A stretch of DNA of 42,153 bases from the NCBI GenBank assembly GCA_963582065.1, contig CAUZRQ010000039.1:1-42153 (forward strand), written 5' to 3'. The translations under genes and the position numbers were made by a program. This DNA comes from UBA8437 sp963582065 (lineage in GTDB: Bacteria > Planctomycetota > Planctomycetia > Planctomycetales > Planctomycetaceae). Each line of letters opens with the position of its first letter. The first letter of the stretch is position 1. Positions 33,956 through 42,153 of the stretch are shown in pieces. The notes under the pieces are model-generated. The model saw only the letters and a program-made list of their open reading frames with translations, made no database searches and was not told the DNA's origin.

Positions 33956-34911
33956 CCGACACCGGCGGACTGCTCAATGCCCGCGCGTGGAGACTGGCCG
34001 AGACGATCCGCGACCGGATCGATGATCTCGGTGGAGCCGCTCACACGCTGGACAACGGCGGCATCGTGCTCGATCTTGGAGTCGATGTCCCGGGTGGACT
34101 CGAAGCCGGCCTGGACCTGTCGCGGTTGTGCCTGGCCGACCGGGGCCGTGTCACGATCACCGGGGGCTCGCTGCCGACCGACTGCTGGCCAACCGTTGAG
34201 GTCGCCACCGACACACCCGTGATGGCCTGCCTGGCGAGCCAGTACGCCGGCTGGAAGATCACCGTCGGCGACTACTTCGGAATGGGCTCGGGCCCCATGC
34301 GGGCGGCTGCGGGCCGAGAGGAACTCTACGGGAACATCGGTGGAACAGAGGCTCCCGATGTCTGCGTGGGGGTCATCGAAAGCGGTGGGCTGCCCGACGA
34401 ATCGGTGATCGAAGCGATCGCCGAACAGACCGGGGTGGGTCCTGGTCAAACCGTGCTGGCGGTCGCCCCCACCGCCAGCCAGGCCGGAACCGTCCAGGTC
34501 GTGGCTCGCAGCGTCGAGACGGCATTGCACAAGCTGCACGAGCTGGAATTCAACGTCTCGCGGATCGTCTCGGGATTCGGTTGTGCACCGCTGCCACCGG
34601 TGGCTGCCGACGACCTGGCCGGCATCGGCAGGACCAACGACGCGATTCTCTACGGGGGCACGGTCACGTTGTGGGTCACCGGCGACGACGATTCGTTGGC
34701 CGAGATCGGTCCCCGTGTTCCCTCATCGGCCTCCGATGCTCACGGTCGACCGTTCCTGGAGATCTTCGCCGACGCCGGGCACGACTTCTACCAGATCGAC
34801 CCTCACCTGTTCAGCCCGGCCGTGATACGTTTCTTCAACGTCGACACGGGTCGGGTGCACGCCTTCGGCCAGGTCACCCCCGAGATCCTCTGCGAGAGTT
34901 TCGGGATCTGA
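33952..34911 (+). CDS. mch: Methenyltetrahydromethanopterin cyclohydrolase
   Basis: Mch interconverts N5,N10-methenyl- and N5-formyl-tetrahydromethanopterin in the H4MPT-linked C1 pathway, known from methanogens, methylotrophs and planctomycetes. The 319-residue length is normal. Motifs: LDNGGIVLDLGVDVPGGLEA, GDYFGMGSGPMRA, VIESGGLPDE, VAPTASQAGTVQVVARSVET, and RTNDAILYGGTVTLWV. The GTG at 33952 overlaps the previous stop. The following ATP-grasp gene is a frequent mch neighbour in bacteria with this pathway. In this window no fae, mtdB or fhc genes are seen. Confidence 0.94.
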   Translation: MTDTGGLLNARAWRLAETIRDRIDDLGGAAHTLDNGGIVLDLGVDVPGGLEAGLDLSRLCLADRGRVTITGGSLPTDCWPTVEVATDTPVMACLASQYAGWKITVGDYFGMGSGPMRAAAGREELYGNIGGTEAPDVCVGVIESGGLPDESVIEAIAEQTGVGPGQTVLAVAPTASQAGTVQVVARSVETALHKLHELEFNVSRIVSGFGCAPLPPVAADDLAGIGRTNDAILYGGTVTLWVTGDDDSLAEIGPRVPSSASDAHGRPFLEIFADAGHDFYQIDPHLFSPAVIRFFNVDTGRVHAFGQVTPEILCESFGI

Positions 34912-34959
34912 CTCGGTTGCCACTGCTGCCGGCGGATTCACATTCAGGACATCCAACGC

Positions 34960-35874
34960 GTGCAGATCGCCGTCCTCAGCAATCCCGGCAGTTGGTATCT
35001 CCAGGATCTGTCCCGCGCCGCCAGGCAACGGGGGCACGAATGCCTGGGGATCCGCTTTCCCCGGATCATCGGCACGCTGGCCACTGATGGAGTCGAGGGA
35101 TGCGGTGAAGCCGTTCGAGACGCCGACGGCAACCTGGCCGGAGCCGACGCGGTGATCGTCCGCACGATGCCCCCGGGATCTCTGGAACAGGTCGTCTTCC
35201 GGATGGATGCCCTGGCCCAACTCGAACAACTCGGCGTCACCGTCCTCAACTCGCCGCGTGCCATCGAATGCGCCGTCGACAAGTACCTCTCGACCGCCAG
35301 ACTCCTGTCGGCCGGCATCCCGGTCCCGCCGACGGTGGTCTGCGAGAATTCCGAGTCGGCCCTGGAGGCGTTCGATGCACTGGGTGGAGACGTGGTGGTC
35401 AAGCCGATTTTCGGGGCCGAGGGCCGAGGCATCGTGCGAGTCAGCGACCCGGAACTCGCCCTCAGGACCTTTCGCACGCTCGAACAACTCGACGCGGTGC
35501 TGTACCTGCAGGCCTTCATCGACCACGGTGGCTACGATGACCGCGTGCTGCTGCTCGATGGAGAGGTGATTGGCGGCATGCGACGACGGGCCCGAGAGGA
35601 CTTTCGCACCAACATCTCTCAACGAGGGACGGCCGAGCCGTGGATCCCGGAGCCACGCGACATCGAACTGGCACGCGGCGCGGCCGAGGCAACCGGCACC
35701 TGCCTGGCCGGAGTCGACCTGGTCAGCAGCTCCGACGGACGGCGAATGGTGCTCGAAGTCAACGCGGTGCCTGGCTGGCGGGCTCTGGCCCGGGTCAACT
35801 CGATCGACGTCGCCGACCGGCTGGTCACCTGGATCGAGACTCACGCCGGCCGCCGCGCACAGGCGACCGGTTGA
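34960..35874 (+). CDS. RimK-like ATP-grasp ligase beside mch
   Basis: The 304-residue protein begins with GTG at 34960. ATP-grasp features: VDKYLSTARLLSAGIPVPPT, DVVVKPIFGAEGRGIVRVS, LQAFIDHGGYDDRVLLLDGE, RTNISQRGTAEPW, and VLEVNAVPGWRAL with metal-binding Glu and Asn. RimK-type enzymes join amino acids such as glutamate to an acyl acceptor. Bacterial mch genes often have an ATP-grasp neighbour, thought to modify the H4MPT cofactor; a glutamyl ligase role in cofactor tailoring is inferred from position. The last 50 bases overlap the convergent gene at 35825. Confidence 0.88.
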   Translation: MQIAVLSNPGSWYLQDLSRAARQRGHECLGIRFPRIIGTLATDGVEGCGEAVRDADGNLAGADAVIVRTMPPGSLEQVVFRMDALAQLEQLGVTVLNSPRAIECAVDKYLSTARLLSAGIPVPPTVVCENSESALEAFDALGGDVVVKPIFGAEGRGIVRVSDPELALRTFRTLEQLDAVLYLQAFIDHGGYDDRVLLLDGEVIGGMRRRAREDFRTNISQRGTAEPWIPEPRDIELARGAAEATGTCLAGVDLVSSSDGRRMVLEVNAVPGWRALARVNSIDVADRLVTWIETHAGRRAQATG

Positions 35875-36910
35875 GCGCTTCGAGGTGCGGACGGACCACT
35901 CGGGCCATCTGCTCGCGGCTCTCGTAGGGCACGTAGACGGCTCGCATCACGAATCCGTAGGCCTGGTTCACCTGGTAATCGGGAACGAACCACTGGAAAT
36001 CCCAGGCCGGATTGGTCGGCCCGCCACCGGTCGGGGACTGGGCCATCCAGATCCGGTCTCTCGTGCGGAATACCTGGGCCAACGCCATGCCGTGGCTGAC
36101 GCCGAAGTACCACGGCGACTTGTAGACAAATGGCGAGGGGTGATTGACCAGGGTCAGTGGGAAGCCGTTGACCACCTGCGGCAACCGGGCACCCTCCGGG
36201 CGATGCGTACTGGCCACACCGTGCGAGGGTGGCAGCCACTTGATCCACTCGTCGGCCCCCTCGGTCTCCAGCCGCCGACCTCGGAAGTGAACAGCCTTGT
36301 CCTCGGGCCGGTCGATGTAGCTGGCCCAGAACAATCCGATGTACCCCTGGCGGAAGGTCCTGGCACGAGGGATGCACTCGAACGTGTACTCGATCGCTCC
36401 GTCCTCGAGCAGCCGATACCGCCCACAACTCTCCAACTTCCAGTTCTTCGTCGGTGGCTGGTACAACTCGACGGTGCTCCGATTGACGATCCGCAGCTGC
36501 ATCGGCGACACCCGCGGCTCGAACTTCTCACGCGACACGGCGAGGGTCCCGTCGTGAATATGTTCGTAGTTGAGCCCCGCGTAGGGAGCCCTGAAGATGT
36601 TGTCGGAACGTCGCTGGTGAGTCAGCTGCGCGACGCCGTTGTAACCCGCACGGTGATCGGCCTTCAGCGGGCCACCGGTCACTGCCGAGTTGTCGACGAT
36701 CACTGCAGTCACCTCACCGTTGGTCAGCACGGCGTGGTGCAGTTCGGTCGTACGAAAACGGACCCCCGGGTTGGTCAGGCTGGTCACGCCCGGAGCCGCA
36801 TGAGGGTGCCCGGCGTGGAGTGAGACGAGAGCGGATGCGGCGATCACCGCCACCACCGCTGGTGGCACCAGCTTTCGGCAATTCCACCGTTTCCTGTTGT
36901 CGAAAGTCAT
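35825..36910 (-). CDS. Secreted conserved-looking protein of unknown function
   Basis: The 361-residue protein has a signal peptide (KLVPPAVVAVIAASALVSLHA). The mature part is beta-rich with many aromatic residues: SDNIFRAPYAGLNYEHIHDG, RYRLLEDGAIEYTFECIP, YIGLFWASYIDRPEDKAVHF, VYKSPWYFGVSHGMALAQVF, and NPAWDFQWFVPDYQVNQAYG. The pattern suggests a carbohydrate-related beta-sandwich such as an epimerase-like or mutarotase-like fold, but no catalytic motif is certain. Its C-terminal end is Arg/Ser-rich and overlaps the ATP-grasp gene's last 50 bases on the opposite strand. I do not assign a function. Confidence 0.7.
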   Translation of the reverse strand: MTFDNRKRWNCRKLVPPAVVAVIAASALVSLHAGHPHAAPGVTSLTNPGVRFRTTELHHAVLTNGEVTAVIVDNSAVTGGPLKADHRAGYNGVAQLTHQRRSDNIFRAPYAGLNYEHIHDGTLAVSREKFEPRVSPMQLRIVNRSTVELYQPPTKNWKLESCGRYRLLEDGAIEYTFECIPRARTFRQGYIGLFWASYIDRPEDKAVHFRGRRLETEGADEWIKWLPPSHGVASTHRPEGARLPQVVNGFPLTLVNHPSPFVYKSPWYFGVSHGMALAQVFRTRDRIWMAQSPTGGGPTNPAWDFQWFVPDYQVNQAYGFVMRAVYVPYESREQMARVVRPHLEALNRSPVRGGRRESRSR

Positions 36911-37018
36911 CAGTCCCCGGCCCTCGTCGACTCGTTCCCCGCATCCTACTCATCTTCGACAGCACGGCCAACCCGATCGATTCCCTCATGGCGGGCAATG
37001 CGTTAGGCTCGTTTCACG

Positions 37019-37939
37019 ATGAAACTCGGCGATCTCACCTCGGCCCTGTCGCGAGAAATGCCCGAAGTGCTCCGCTGGGGTGGTGCCCTGGCCCGGCGCA
37101 TCCGCGGTTTCAATATCTCGCTGCCGGGCAAGACCTCCGGAAGCCACCTGACCGACGCGTTGACCCTGGCCGACATCGGTGTCCAGGAGCTGTTGGTGGG
37201 AGCGTTGCGGGATCGCGACCCGGTGTTTCGGGAAGCGAGAATCGAAGCCGAGGAAGAGAACGGCGATCTGCACCTGTTCGCCGACGACGCGGCCTGGACA
37301 ATCGCGCTGGACCCGATCGACGGCACCCGGCAGTACCGCGATCAGACCGGCGACGGCTACGCGGTGATGCTCTCGCTGCGGACCCGCGACACGCTGCACT
37401 ACTCGTTGGTCTACCTCCCCGAAATGGGACCGGCGGGCACCTGGGTCGAGGCCATCGAAGAGACGATTCGTTGTGGTCCGGACGACCCGCTGCGAACCGC
37501 TCGCGAGGTGCTCGATGCGATCACACCGGTCGACCCCGCCACCCGCCCCGACTCATCGCGGATCTACCTGATTGGATTTCAGCAACACGATTCCGCACGG
37601 GCCGAGGACGTCACCGCGAGGGGACTCGAGGGGGTGGCTCCCGACGACATGCCCGGCAGCATCTATCCGCTTCTGGCCGACGGTCGCTTCGGTGGTTCGT
37701 TGATCCACTCTCCCAACATCTACGACTTTCCGGTGTCGCTGCAGATCGCCAGAATCCTCGGGGGCGACGCGGTCTGGGTCCACGACGGGCAAAGCGTTCA
37801 CTTTGACGAGTTGTGGATGGACGAACGGGCCGACATGTTACGGCTGCCGGGCATTGTCGCCTGCAGTTCCAACCGCCACACGCTTGAGACGCTGGTCGAG
37901 TTGGCCTGTGACTGGAGCCGCGAGCGCTACGCCGACTGA
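37019..37939 (+). CDS. Inositol monophosphatase-family phosphatase
   Basis: The 306-residue protein is of the IMPase/FBPase/CysQ superfamily of Mg-dependent sugar and nucleotide phosphatases. The key motif is LDPIDGTRQYR (97-107), where Asp98 and Asp101 bind metal. A metal-binding Glu lies in RIEAEEEN (78-80). The C-terminal metal site is NIYDFPVSLQIARILGGDAV, in place of WDxAA. SGSHLTDALTLADIGVQ corresponds to the usual T-x-AD motif. The insertion between these motifs (about 140-215) is longer than in IMPase, so the substrate (PAP, inositol phosphate, fructose bisphosphate) is not certain. It is followed 26 bases later by the YrdC fusion. Confidence 0.85.
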   Translation: MKLGDLTSALSREMPEVLRWGGALARRIRGFNISLPGKTSGSHLTDALTLADIGVQELLVGALRDRDPVFREARIEAEEENGDLHLFADDAAWTIALDPIDGTRQYRDQTGDGYAVMLSLRTRDTLHYSLVYLPEMGPAGTWVEAIEETIRCGPDDPLRTAREVLDAITPVDPATRPDSSRIYLIGFQQHDSARAEDVTARGLEGVAPDDMPGSIYPLLADGRFGGSLIHSPNIYDFPVSLQIARILGGDAVWVHDGQSVHFDELWMDERADMLRLPGIVACSSNRHTLETLVELACDWSRERYAD

Positions 37940-37965
37940 GACAGTCACCGGGGACAGGTGAGTTG

Positions 37966-39108
37966 ATGGCCGAGGTGTTCGATATCCGCGGTGATGACGA
38001 GCAGGCGGTGGCCCGGGCGGTCACCCGGGCAGCCGAGATGATCGGCGACGGCCAACTGGTGGTGGTCCCCGACGAGGCCGGATACCACCTGGTCGGTGCA
38101 ATTTCTCAGCCCACCGCTGCCGAATCTCTGCTGACGCCGGCGGATCACGTCGACCGACCCGGTGGCTCCGATGAGCAACCCGATCTGGTGATCCTGGGTC
38201 CGGATGCCGGGAGCCTGCTGCGACTGGCGGCACATCCTGGAGATCCCGGCGAATTGGTTCAACGGCTGGCGCGTCGCTGCTGGCCGGCCCCCGTCGTGAT
38301 GGACCTCGCCCCGGGAACCACGCCTCCGGAGAGCTGCTCCGCGACGTGGTGGAACCGGGTAACAGATTGCCAGCGACTGCCGGTGCGAGTCCCCGCGCAC
38401 GAGGTGCCTCGCGGACTGATCGATCTCGCCGAAACCCTGCTGCTGGCCCGGCCGCTGGACCTGACGGAAGCCGGTGATCCGTCCCCCGGCTCGTACGATT
38501 CCGCCTCGCTGATCCTCCAGGCCGGCCCCGCGAAGTTCGCCGGGGGGGACACGACGATCCGGATCCGAGGGGACAGGTGGGAAGTGACCCACGAGGGTGC
38601 GGTCGGAGCCGCAACGGTGGCGCGGATGGCCTGCCAAGCGGTGGTCTTCATCTGCACGGGCAACACCTGCCGATCGCCGATGGCCGAGGCGTTGTTTCGC
38701 AAAATGCTGTCCGAGCGGTTACAATGCCGGGACGAGGAGCTGGTGGACCGGGGTTTCCTGGTGGGTTCGGCCGGCGTGGCCGCCTACGGGGGAAGCCCGA
38801 TCAGTCCGGAAGCGGCCGAGAGTCTCAGGGAAAGGGGAATCGATTTCGCTTCGCACGTCAGCCAGCCGCTGACCGCCGGGTTGGCGGTCCAGGCGGACCA
38901 CCTGGTCACGATGACGCAAGCACACCGCGATTCGATCCTCGGCGCCTGGCCCGACGCTGCCCCCCGGGTCCGTCTCCTCAACTTCAACGGAGCTGACATA
39001 GACGACCCGATCGGAGGGTCATCAGCCGTGTACGCGGAGTGTTGCCAAGCGATTCAGTCTCATCTCCAGCATCTGATCGACGAGTTGCTCGACGACTCGC
39101 CCGGGTGA
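37966..39108 (+). CDS. Degenerate YrdC/Sua5 domain fused to a YwlE-like low-molecular-weight phosphatase
   Basis: The 380-residue protein has two parts. Residues 1-220 resemble YrdC/Sua5 (tRNA threonylcarbamoyl-AMP synthase): DGQLVVVPDEAGYHLVGAIS where PTETVYGL is usual, LARRCWPAPVVM like the FWPGPLT motif, LPVRVPAHEVPRGLI, and a final TIRIRGDRWEVTHEGAV. The KxRP and SAN motifs are missing, so this half is probably inactive. Residues 226-380 are a low-molecular-weight phosphatase with CTGNTCRSPMAEALF (Cys230, Arg236) and general acid Asp347 in DDP. Thr234 matches the Thr that makes Bacillus YwlE a protein-arginine phosphatase. The ATG at 37966 has AGGTGA upstream. rpiB follows, as in Bacillus ywlC-ywlE-ywlF. 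Confidence 0.85.
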   Translation: MAEVFDIRGDDEQAVARAVTRAAEMIGDGQLVVVPDEAGYHLVGAISQPTAAESLLTPADHVDRPGGSDEQPDLVILGPDAGSLLRLAAHPGDPGELVQRLARRCWPAPVVMDLAPGTTPPESCSATWWNRVTDCQRLPVRVPAHEVPRGLIDLAETLLLARPLDLTEAGDPSPGSYDSASLILQAGPAKFAGGDTTIRIRGDRWEVTHEGAVGAATVARMACQAVVFICTGNTCRSPMAEALFRKMLSERLQCRDEELVDRGFLVGSAGVAAYGGSPISPEAAESLRERGIDFASHVSQPLTAGLAVQADHLVTMTQAHRDSILGAWPDAAPRVRLLNFNGADIDDPIGGSSAVYAECCQAIQSHLQHLIDELLDDSPG

Positions 39109-39160
39109 TCCGCCGCCACAGCCCGTCCCACCTCCCAATACCTGTATCATCTCGTTGACC

Positions 39161-39625
39161 ATGAAGATTGCCGTCGCCAGCGACCATCGCGGTTACACCG
39201 TCAAGGGCAAGGTTCTTGCCCTGCTGACCGAACTCGGACACGACGGGCTCGACCACGGCCCCGCGTCGACCGAGAGCGTCGACTACCCCGACTTCGCGGC
39301 GTCTGTTGCCGGAGCCGTCTCGGACGGGACTGCCGATCGGGGCATCCTGATCTGCGGCACGGGGATGGGAATGTGCATCGTCGCCAACAAGTTCACCGGT
39401 GTCCGGGCGGCCAACTGCCACGATGACCTCACGGCCGGTATGAGCCGACGGCACAACGACTCGAACGTCCTGTGCCTCTCGGCCGATCTGCTCGGTGACC
39501 GACTGGTCAACCGCATGATCGAGATCTGGCTGGAAACGGAATTCGAAGGCGGGCGTCACGCACGGCGGGTCGAGAAGATCGCCGAACACGAGTTTCACAA
39601 ACAATCGGCACCGGCACCCGAATAG
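39161..39625 (+). CDS. rpiB: Ribose-5-phosphate isomerase B
   Basis: RpiB interconverts ribulose 5-phosphate and ribose 5-phosphate in the pentose phosphate pathway. The 154-residue product starts MKIAVASDHRGYTVK, a standard RpiB start; the ATG at 39161 was chosen two codons into the open frame. ILICGTGMGMCIVANK carries the catalytic Cys65, and GVRAANCHDDLTAGMSRRHN the substrate-binding His and Arg. It lies 52 bases after the YrdC/phosphatase fusion, the same neighbour order as in Bacillus. Confidence 0.95.
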   Translation: MKIAVASDHRGYTVKGKVLALLTELGHDGLDHGPASTESVDYPDFAASVAGAVSDGTADRGILICGTGMGMCIVANKFTGVRAANCHDDLTAGMSRRHNDSNVLCLSADLLGDRLVNRMIEIWLETEFEGGRHARRVEKIAEHEFHKQSAPAPE

Positions 39626-39705
39626 CCGGACCAAGTTATCGAAACATCGATCGGCCCGATTGCAGACAAGGACGCACACGCGAGCAAAACGGAGTTGGAC
39701 AACGT

Positions 39706-40092
39706 ATGGACCCGGCCACCTTGAAGTTTTCCACGAGCCACGAGTGGCTTCATCTCGACGGCGAAACCGCCACTGTCGGGATCACTGATTTCGCCGTCGC
39801 GGCTCTGACCGACCTGGTGTATGTCGAGTTGCCCGAGGTGGGACGGACTCTCGACGCGGGCGAGGTCTTCGGCGAGGTCGAGAGTGTCAAGGCCGTCAGC
39901 GACCTCTACGCACCGGTCGCCGGCGAGGTCACCGAGGTCAACATGGGGCTGCCGGACGATCTCGACGCGTTGGGTGAAGACCCCTTCGGACGAGGCTGGA
40001 TGATCCGCCTGGCCGTCACCGACATCTCGGCCGCCGATGCCCTGCTCGACGAAACCGCCTACCGCAATCACTGTCAATCGGCCGGGCACTGA
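39706..40092 (+). CDS. gcvH: Glycine cleavage system H protein
   Basis: GcvH carries the aminomethyl group on a lipoyl arm between the P, T and L proteins. The 128-residue product has LKFSTSHEWLHLDG, VGITDFAVAALTDLVYVELP and the lipoylation site Lys62 in GEVESVKAVSDLYAPVAGEV, with GWMIRLAV near the end. It is followed after 41 bases by gcvPA and then gcvPB, so it forms a glycine cleavage operon. gcvT is not seen upstream, and the right edge cuts off what follows gcvPB. Confidence 0.96.
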   Translation: MDPATLKFSTSHEWLHLDGETATVGITDFAVAALTDLVYVELPEVGRTLDAGEVFGEVESVKAVSDLYAPVAGEVTEVNMGLPDDLDALGEDPFGRGWMIRLAVTDISAADALLDETAYRNHCQSAGH

Positions 40093-40133
40093 CGGCTGGC
40101 ACGGTTCACGTCGAATTCCGAGCGAGATGCCTC

Positions 40134-41537
40134 GTGGCCTACCTATTCAACACCCCCGATGACGTCCGTTCGATGCTCGAAGTGATCGGCGCCGAGTCGA
40201 TCGACGAACTCTTCGAACAGGTTCCCGATCATCTGCAGGTCGACGGACTGCTCGATCTGCCCGCCGGTTTGTCCGAGCCCGAACTCGAAGCGCATCTTCG
40301 CGAACTCGCCGCGGCCAACCACGGCAGTTCCTCGCGGGTCTGCCTGATGGGCGGGGGAGTCTACGACCACTTCATCCCGGCCGCTGTCGACGAGGTCGCC
40401 TCACGGGGTGAGTTCTATACCGCGTACACCCCGTACCAGGCAGAGGCCAGCCAGGGCAGCCTGCAGACATTCTTCGAGTTCCAGACACTGGTCTGCCAAC
40501 TGACCGGAATGGACGTCTCCAACGCCAGCCTCTACGAAGGCGGCACCGCGGTCAGCGAAGCGGTCTTCATGGCGATGCGGGTCACCAAGCGGCACAACCG
40601 GGTCGTGGTGCTCGGATCGCTACACCCCGAATTTCAGCAGATTCTCGAAACCTATCTCGGGCACCTCTCGTGCCAACTCGACGTCATCGCCACCCCGGAC
40701 GGGGCGGCCGACGTCGACATCGTAGCCGACTCGCTCGACGAAGAAACCGCCTGCCTGGTCATCCAGCACCCCAACGTCTTCGGGGCCCTGGAGGAACTCG
40801 AACCGCTCTGCCGAGCGGCTCATGAGGTCGGCGCACTGGCCGTCGTCAGCTTCGATCCGCTGAGCCTCGGACTGCTCAAGACTCCTGCCGCATGCGGTGC
40901 CGACATCGCAGTGGCCGAGGGGCAGTCGCTGGGCATCCCGGCTCAGTACGGAGGCCCGTTCCTGGGCATCCTCGCCTGCCGCCACGACCACGTACGCCAG
41001 ATGCCCGGCCGATTGATCGGACAGACCGTCGATCGCCACGGCCAACGCTGCTTCGTGCTCAACCTCCAGGCCCGCGAACAGCATATCCGTCGTGAGAAGG
41101 CAACGTCGAATATCTGCACCAACCAGGGCCTGCTCGCCGTGCGGGCCACCGTTTACCTGTCGCTGCTGGGCCGCCAGGGGCTGGTGGACGTCGCCGAACT
41201 CTGCTGCCGCAAGGCCCACTACGCGGCCGAGAGACTCGGTGAACTGCCCGGCTTCGAACTGATGTTCTCGCGACCGTTCTTCAAGGAATTCACGTTGAGA
41301 CACCAGGGTGATGCCACCGACGTGATCAACCGCGCCGCCGCCGCCGGCTTCGACCTCGGTCCCGCACTCGGACGGTTTCCCCGGCTTCGGGAATCACTCG
41401 GCGAGGCCGCCGACCAGACACTTCTGGTGGCCGTGACCGAACAACGCACTCGAGATGAAATCGACCGACTGGTCGAGTCGCTGGCTGCGACACCCACAGA
41501 TTCCGCAACCCCCGAAACACTCACCAAGCCCGCCTGA
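40134..41537 (+). CDS. gcvPA: Glycine dehydrogenase (decarboxylating) subunit 1
   Basis: This 467-residue protein is the N-terminal half of the split P protein, which decarboxylates glycine with pyridoxal phosphate as a heterotetramer with GcvPB. It starts with GTG at 40134. Motifs: MGGGVYDHFIPAAVDEV, FYTAYTPYQAEASQGSLQTF, TGMDVSNASLYEGGTAVSEA, CGADIAVAEGQSLGIPAQYG, GGPFLGILACR and REKATSNICTNQGLLA. The fit is complete over the family length. The stop is five bases from the gcvPB ATG. Confidence 0.96.
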   Translation: MAYLFNTPDDVRSMLEVIGAESIDELFEQVPDHLQVDGLLDLPAGLSEPELEAHLRELAAANHGSSSRVCLMGGGVYDHFIPAAVDEVASRGEFYTAYTPYQAEASQGSLQTFFEFQTLVCQLTGMDVSNASLYEGGTAVSEAVFMAMRVTKRHNRVVVLGSLHPEFQQILETYLGHLSCQLDVIATPDGAADVDIVADSLDEETACLVIQHPNVFGALEELEPLCRAAHEVGALAVVSFDPLSLGLLKTPAACGADIAVAEGQSLGIPAQYGGPFLGILACRHDHVRQMPGRLIGQTVDRHGQRCFVLNLQAREQHIRREKATSNICTNQGLLAVRATVYLSLLGRQGLVDVAELCCRKAHYAAERLGELPGFELMFSRPFFKEFTLRHQGDATDVINRAAAAGFDLGPALGRFPRLRESLGEAADQTLLVAVTEQRTRDEIDRLVESLAATPTDSATPETLTKPA

Positions 41538-41542
41538 GCACC

Positions 41543-42153
<611 letters not shown>

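Noticed and set aside
33409..34911. A 500-codon plus-strand frame containing mch with a long N-terminal extension
   Set aside because: The extension is the out-of-frame reading of the secreted Cys-cluster gene; Mch homology starts at the GTG at 33952.

Overview
This 42 kb window is GC-rich chromosomal DNA from a bacterium that is most probably a planctomycete. The signs are a DUF1559 prepilin-like protein with a FTLIELLVV cleavage motif, a DUF1501 protein and a Gfo/Idh/MocA oxidoreductase with Tat-type N-termini, a tetrahydromethanopterin-type cyclohydrolase (mch) in a bacterial setting, and many secreted proteins without recognisable families. I saw no tRNA, rRNA, transposase, integrase, phage gene or CRISPR array.

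Layout. Positions 1-2000 (minus strand): nusA, cut by the left edge, with an Ala/Glu repeat tail, preceded by a 555-base gene-free leader. That leader holds a good sigma70-like promoter, a ~255-nt strongly folded segment and an intrinsic-terminator-like hairpin. At 2067-2391 lies a small frameshifted gene. Positions 2388-8008 (minus strand) are the fatty acid/phospholipid block: rpmF-plsX-fabD under one promoter, then acpP-fabF and a second FabF-like protein without the catalytic Cys, under another. Positions 8177-21524 mix single housekeeping and planctomycete-type genes: DUF1559, DUF1501, S9 peptidase, aconitase, a PDZ protein, Gfo/Idh/MocA, RluA-type pseudouridine synthase, a SthA-like protein with an eroded FAD site and an endonuclease III-like protein without catalytic residues. 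Positions 21634-27476: a fused 5-oxoprolinase/hydantoinase, a cyclophilin, a MOSC protein and a DUF1445 (D-glutamate cyclase-like) protein. Positions 27569-31622: an exported molybdenum hydroxylase operon (2Fe-2S, Moco and FAD subunits plus a small Cys-containing protein). Positions 31692-34911: three small secreted proteins, the last overlapping mch, followed by an ATP-grasp ligase. Positions 37019-42153: an inositol-monophosphatase-like enzyme, a YrdC/arginine-phosphatase-like fusion, rpiB, and the glycine cleavage genes gcvH, gcvPA and gcvPB (cut by the right edge).

How the genes fit together. The plsX-fabD-acpP-fabF block makes acyl chains and acyl-phosphate for phospholipids, although fabH and fabG are missing from their usual places. 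mch, the adjacent ATP-grasp ligase and the glycine cleavage genes are all linked to C1 metabolism. The yrdC-ywlE-type fusion followed by rpiB resembles the ywlC-ywlE-ywlF order of Bacillus.

The most unusual observations are: (1) the molybdenum hydroxylase small subunit, in which all four cysteines of the plant-ferredoxin-type cluster are replaced (three by Asp, one by Gly) while the second cluster motif is intact; (2) the structured nusA leader; (3) several paralogues with lost active sites (KS-like, SthA-like, Nth-like, YrdC); and (4) the predicted arginine-phosphatase fusion. I did not see a complete new defence or mobile system here.
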